Assembly (NCBI GenBank): GCA_013398055.1 | Contig: VZRS01015011.1 | Location: 207,330-271,329, forward strand | DNA: 64,000 nucleotides | Source of the DNA: Ifrita kowaldi | Taxonomy: Eukaryota > Chordata > Aves > Passeriformes > Cinclosomatidae | Direction: 5' to 3' | Shown here: in pieces, positions 62,899 to 64,000 of the stretch | Layout of the letters: each line of letters begins with the position of its first letter | Position numbering within the stretch: the first letter of the stretch is position 1 | The notes under the pieces: model-generated | What the model was told of the DNA's origin: nothing | What the model saw: only the letters and a program-made list of their open reading frames with translations | The model's database searches: none | Program-made: the position numbers and the translations under genes

Positions 62899-64000
62899 CT
62901 GTTATAAAACACAAAGTGGACAATGAAAAATTCACGATCTAATTTGAAGACAAAAATAAAGAAAGCTCTAAAATTTATTTTAAAAAGTAAAGGCTACTAC
63001 ATTCTTCCACACTCGTGATTTATGCTTTTATGGCACTCAAATGAAAATTTTAGAAGTGGCCTTTGTTATAATTTTACAGTTTGTTTCTGGTATTCTATTT
63101 TCAGATTTATCACAACATTTATATCATAAATAATGTTGTATGGAAGGCTAATTTGTTGAAAGGTTTTGTAGAAAAAAAATGTATTTTGTATGTACAGCTC
63201 CATTATTCTGCAAGTTATCTTCAACACCCTAAGTCCTTTGTCTCAGCTTTTCAGTCTAGTCACGCATGGCCATCAAGTCAAGACGGGATTCTGACTGATC
63301 TTTGTTATTCATGGAAGATATTGTAAGCATTCTCTAATAAAGACAGATGCTGCTGGAGGAAGCTAGGGTTTTATACATTATCTCTTTAATATAATGAGAA
63401 GTAAAACAAACCACAAGCCTCAAGGTACACAAGTGTTTACAAATGTGCTTAACTATAGCTATTATACCATTCTTCAAGCAGTAAGCCTACTCTTCTAATT
63501 AAATTGAATTCCCATATGTAACACACCTCATTACATTATAGACAAAATAGCCTTCTGGAAGAGTTACTGGTATTATTGTGCTTGTGGATTACAAGATTCA
63601 ATATCATTTCATTTTCAAAAGAAATTTAGAATAATGTTTCATTGGTGGTAAATTCAATCCTTATTTCCCCAGTGATCAGGAGAAAACTAGTAACTTTATA
63701 AAGTATGCATAAGTGATTTATCCACAAGCTTTTGCAGAGCCAAAAGGACCTTCATAATATACTTTATACCCTTATGTAAATATCTTTCCTACTTTCTGAA
63801 GGAATTTTCAAATATTTGATAAACTTGTAACAACTACCATGCCTTCATAAATGCTGAAGGCATTAGAAATATTTTTCCATATAAAAGACAAACATACGAA
63901 TCCTATTCTTTACACAGATGTGTCTGAAGAACACAGTAGCAGATTAATCTGTACATGTACTTTATGCTATTCTACCTCTCTCATACCCTGACATGGTCTC
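62899..64000 (-). other. DNAH5: Probable first DNAH5 intron (partial)
   Basis: This is AT-rich sequence upstream of window exon 1. I looked on the minus strand for a start codon followed by about 20 codons ending at a phase-0 donor, as expected for the first coding exon, and saw none. No CpG-rich promoter-like stretch is present, so the promoter is probably beyond the window. Confidence 0.6.

Noticed and set aside
1..64000. CRISPR arrays, operons, tRNA or rRNA genes
   Set aside because: The window is vertebrate nuclear DNA, and no cloverleaf, array of direct repeats with spacers, or prokaryotic gene layout was seen.

Overview
The window is vertebrate nuclear DNA, almost certainly from a bird. 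It is AT-rich, has short phase-consistent exons split by GT-AG introns, carries several CR1-type LINE tails, and holds three solo LTRs that resemble the ERVL-like LTRs common in birds. The LTR variants look passerine-like, but that is recognition from memory and was not searched.

One gene fills the window: an axonemal outer-arm dynein heavy chain read on the minus strand. I call it DNAH5, with the paralogue DNAH8 as the main alternative. I located 48 coding exons between 62898 and 362. They join into one open frame of 8176 nt (2725 codons plus 1 nt), with compatible phases at every junction and no stop or frameshift, so the gene looks intact. Comparison with the remembered human DNAH5 protein suggests that only the short first coding exon is missing at the 5' end. 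The 3' end runs out inside AAA3, so AAA4, the stalk, AAA5, AAA6 and the C-terminal domain lie beyond position 1. 'Residue' numbers below count from the first codon of the exon at 62764..62898; the full protein probably has about 19 to 20 more residues in front.

Layout in gene order (high to low coordinates): 62.9 to 39.5 kb encodes the N-terminal tail; 37.4 to 33.8 kb a poorly conserved acidic/serine-rich connector; 32.4 to 23.4 kb the tail-to-linker region and linker; 22.3 to 19.6 kb the end of the linker and entry to the motor; 19.8 to 14.4 kb AAA1 (P-loop GPAGTGKT, Walker B CFDEFN); 13.6 to 4.7 kb AAA2 (P-loop GPSGAGKT); 4.2 to 0.4 kb AAA3 (P-loop GEQGTAKT, Walker B FIDDVN). The largest introns are 42994..48061, 5526..9076, 9319..11661, 50046..52287 and 37413..39479. 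Apart from the repeats listed, the introns show no second gene, RNA gene or recognisable regulatory site.

The most interesting signal is a solo LTR whose 3' end sits exactly on the splice donor of the exon at 11662..11808. The likely 5-bp target-site duplication covers the exon/intron junction, so intron bases from +5 onward come from the LTR. Other points of note are a GC-AG intron (donor at 29658), a possible extra in-frame 63-nt exon at 6109..6171, two NAGNAG acceptors, two weak donors, a duplicated acceptor segment near 31.3/31.6 kb and a palindrome cluster near 24.7 kb. I found no sign of a previously undescribed multi-gene system.
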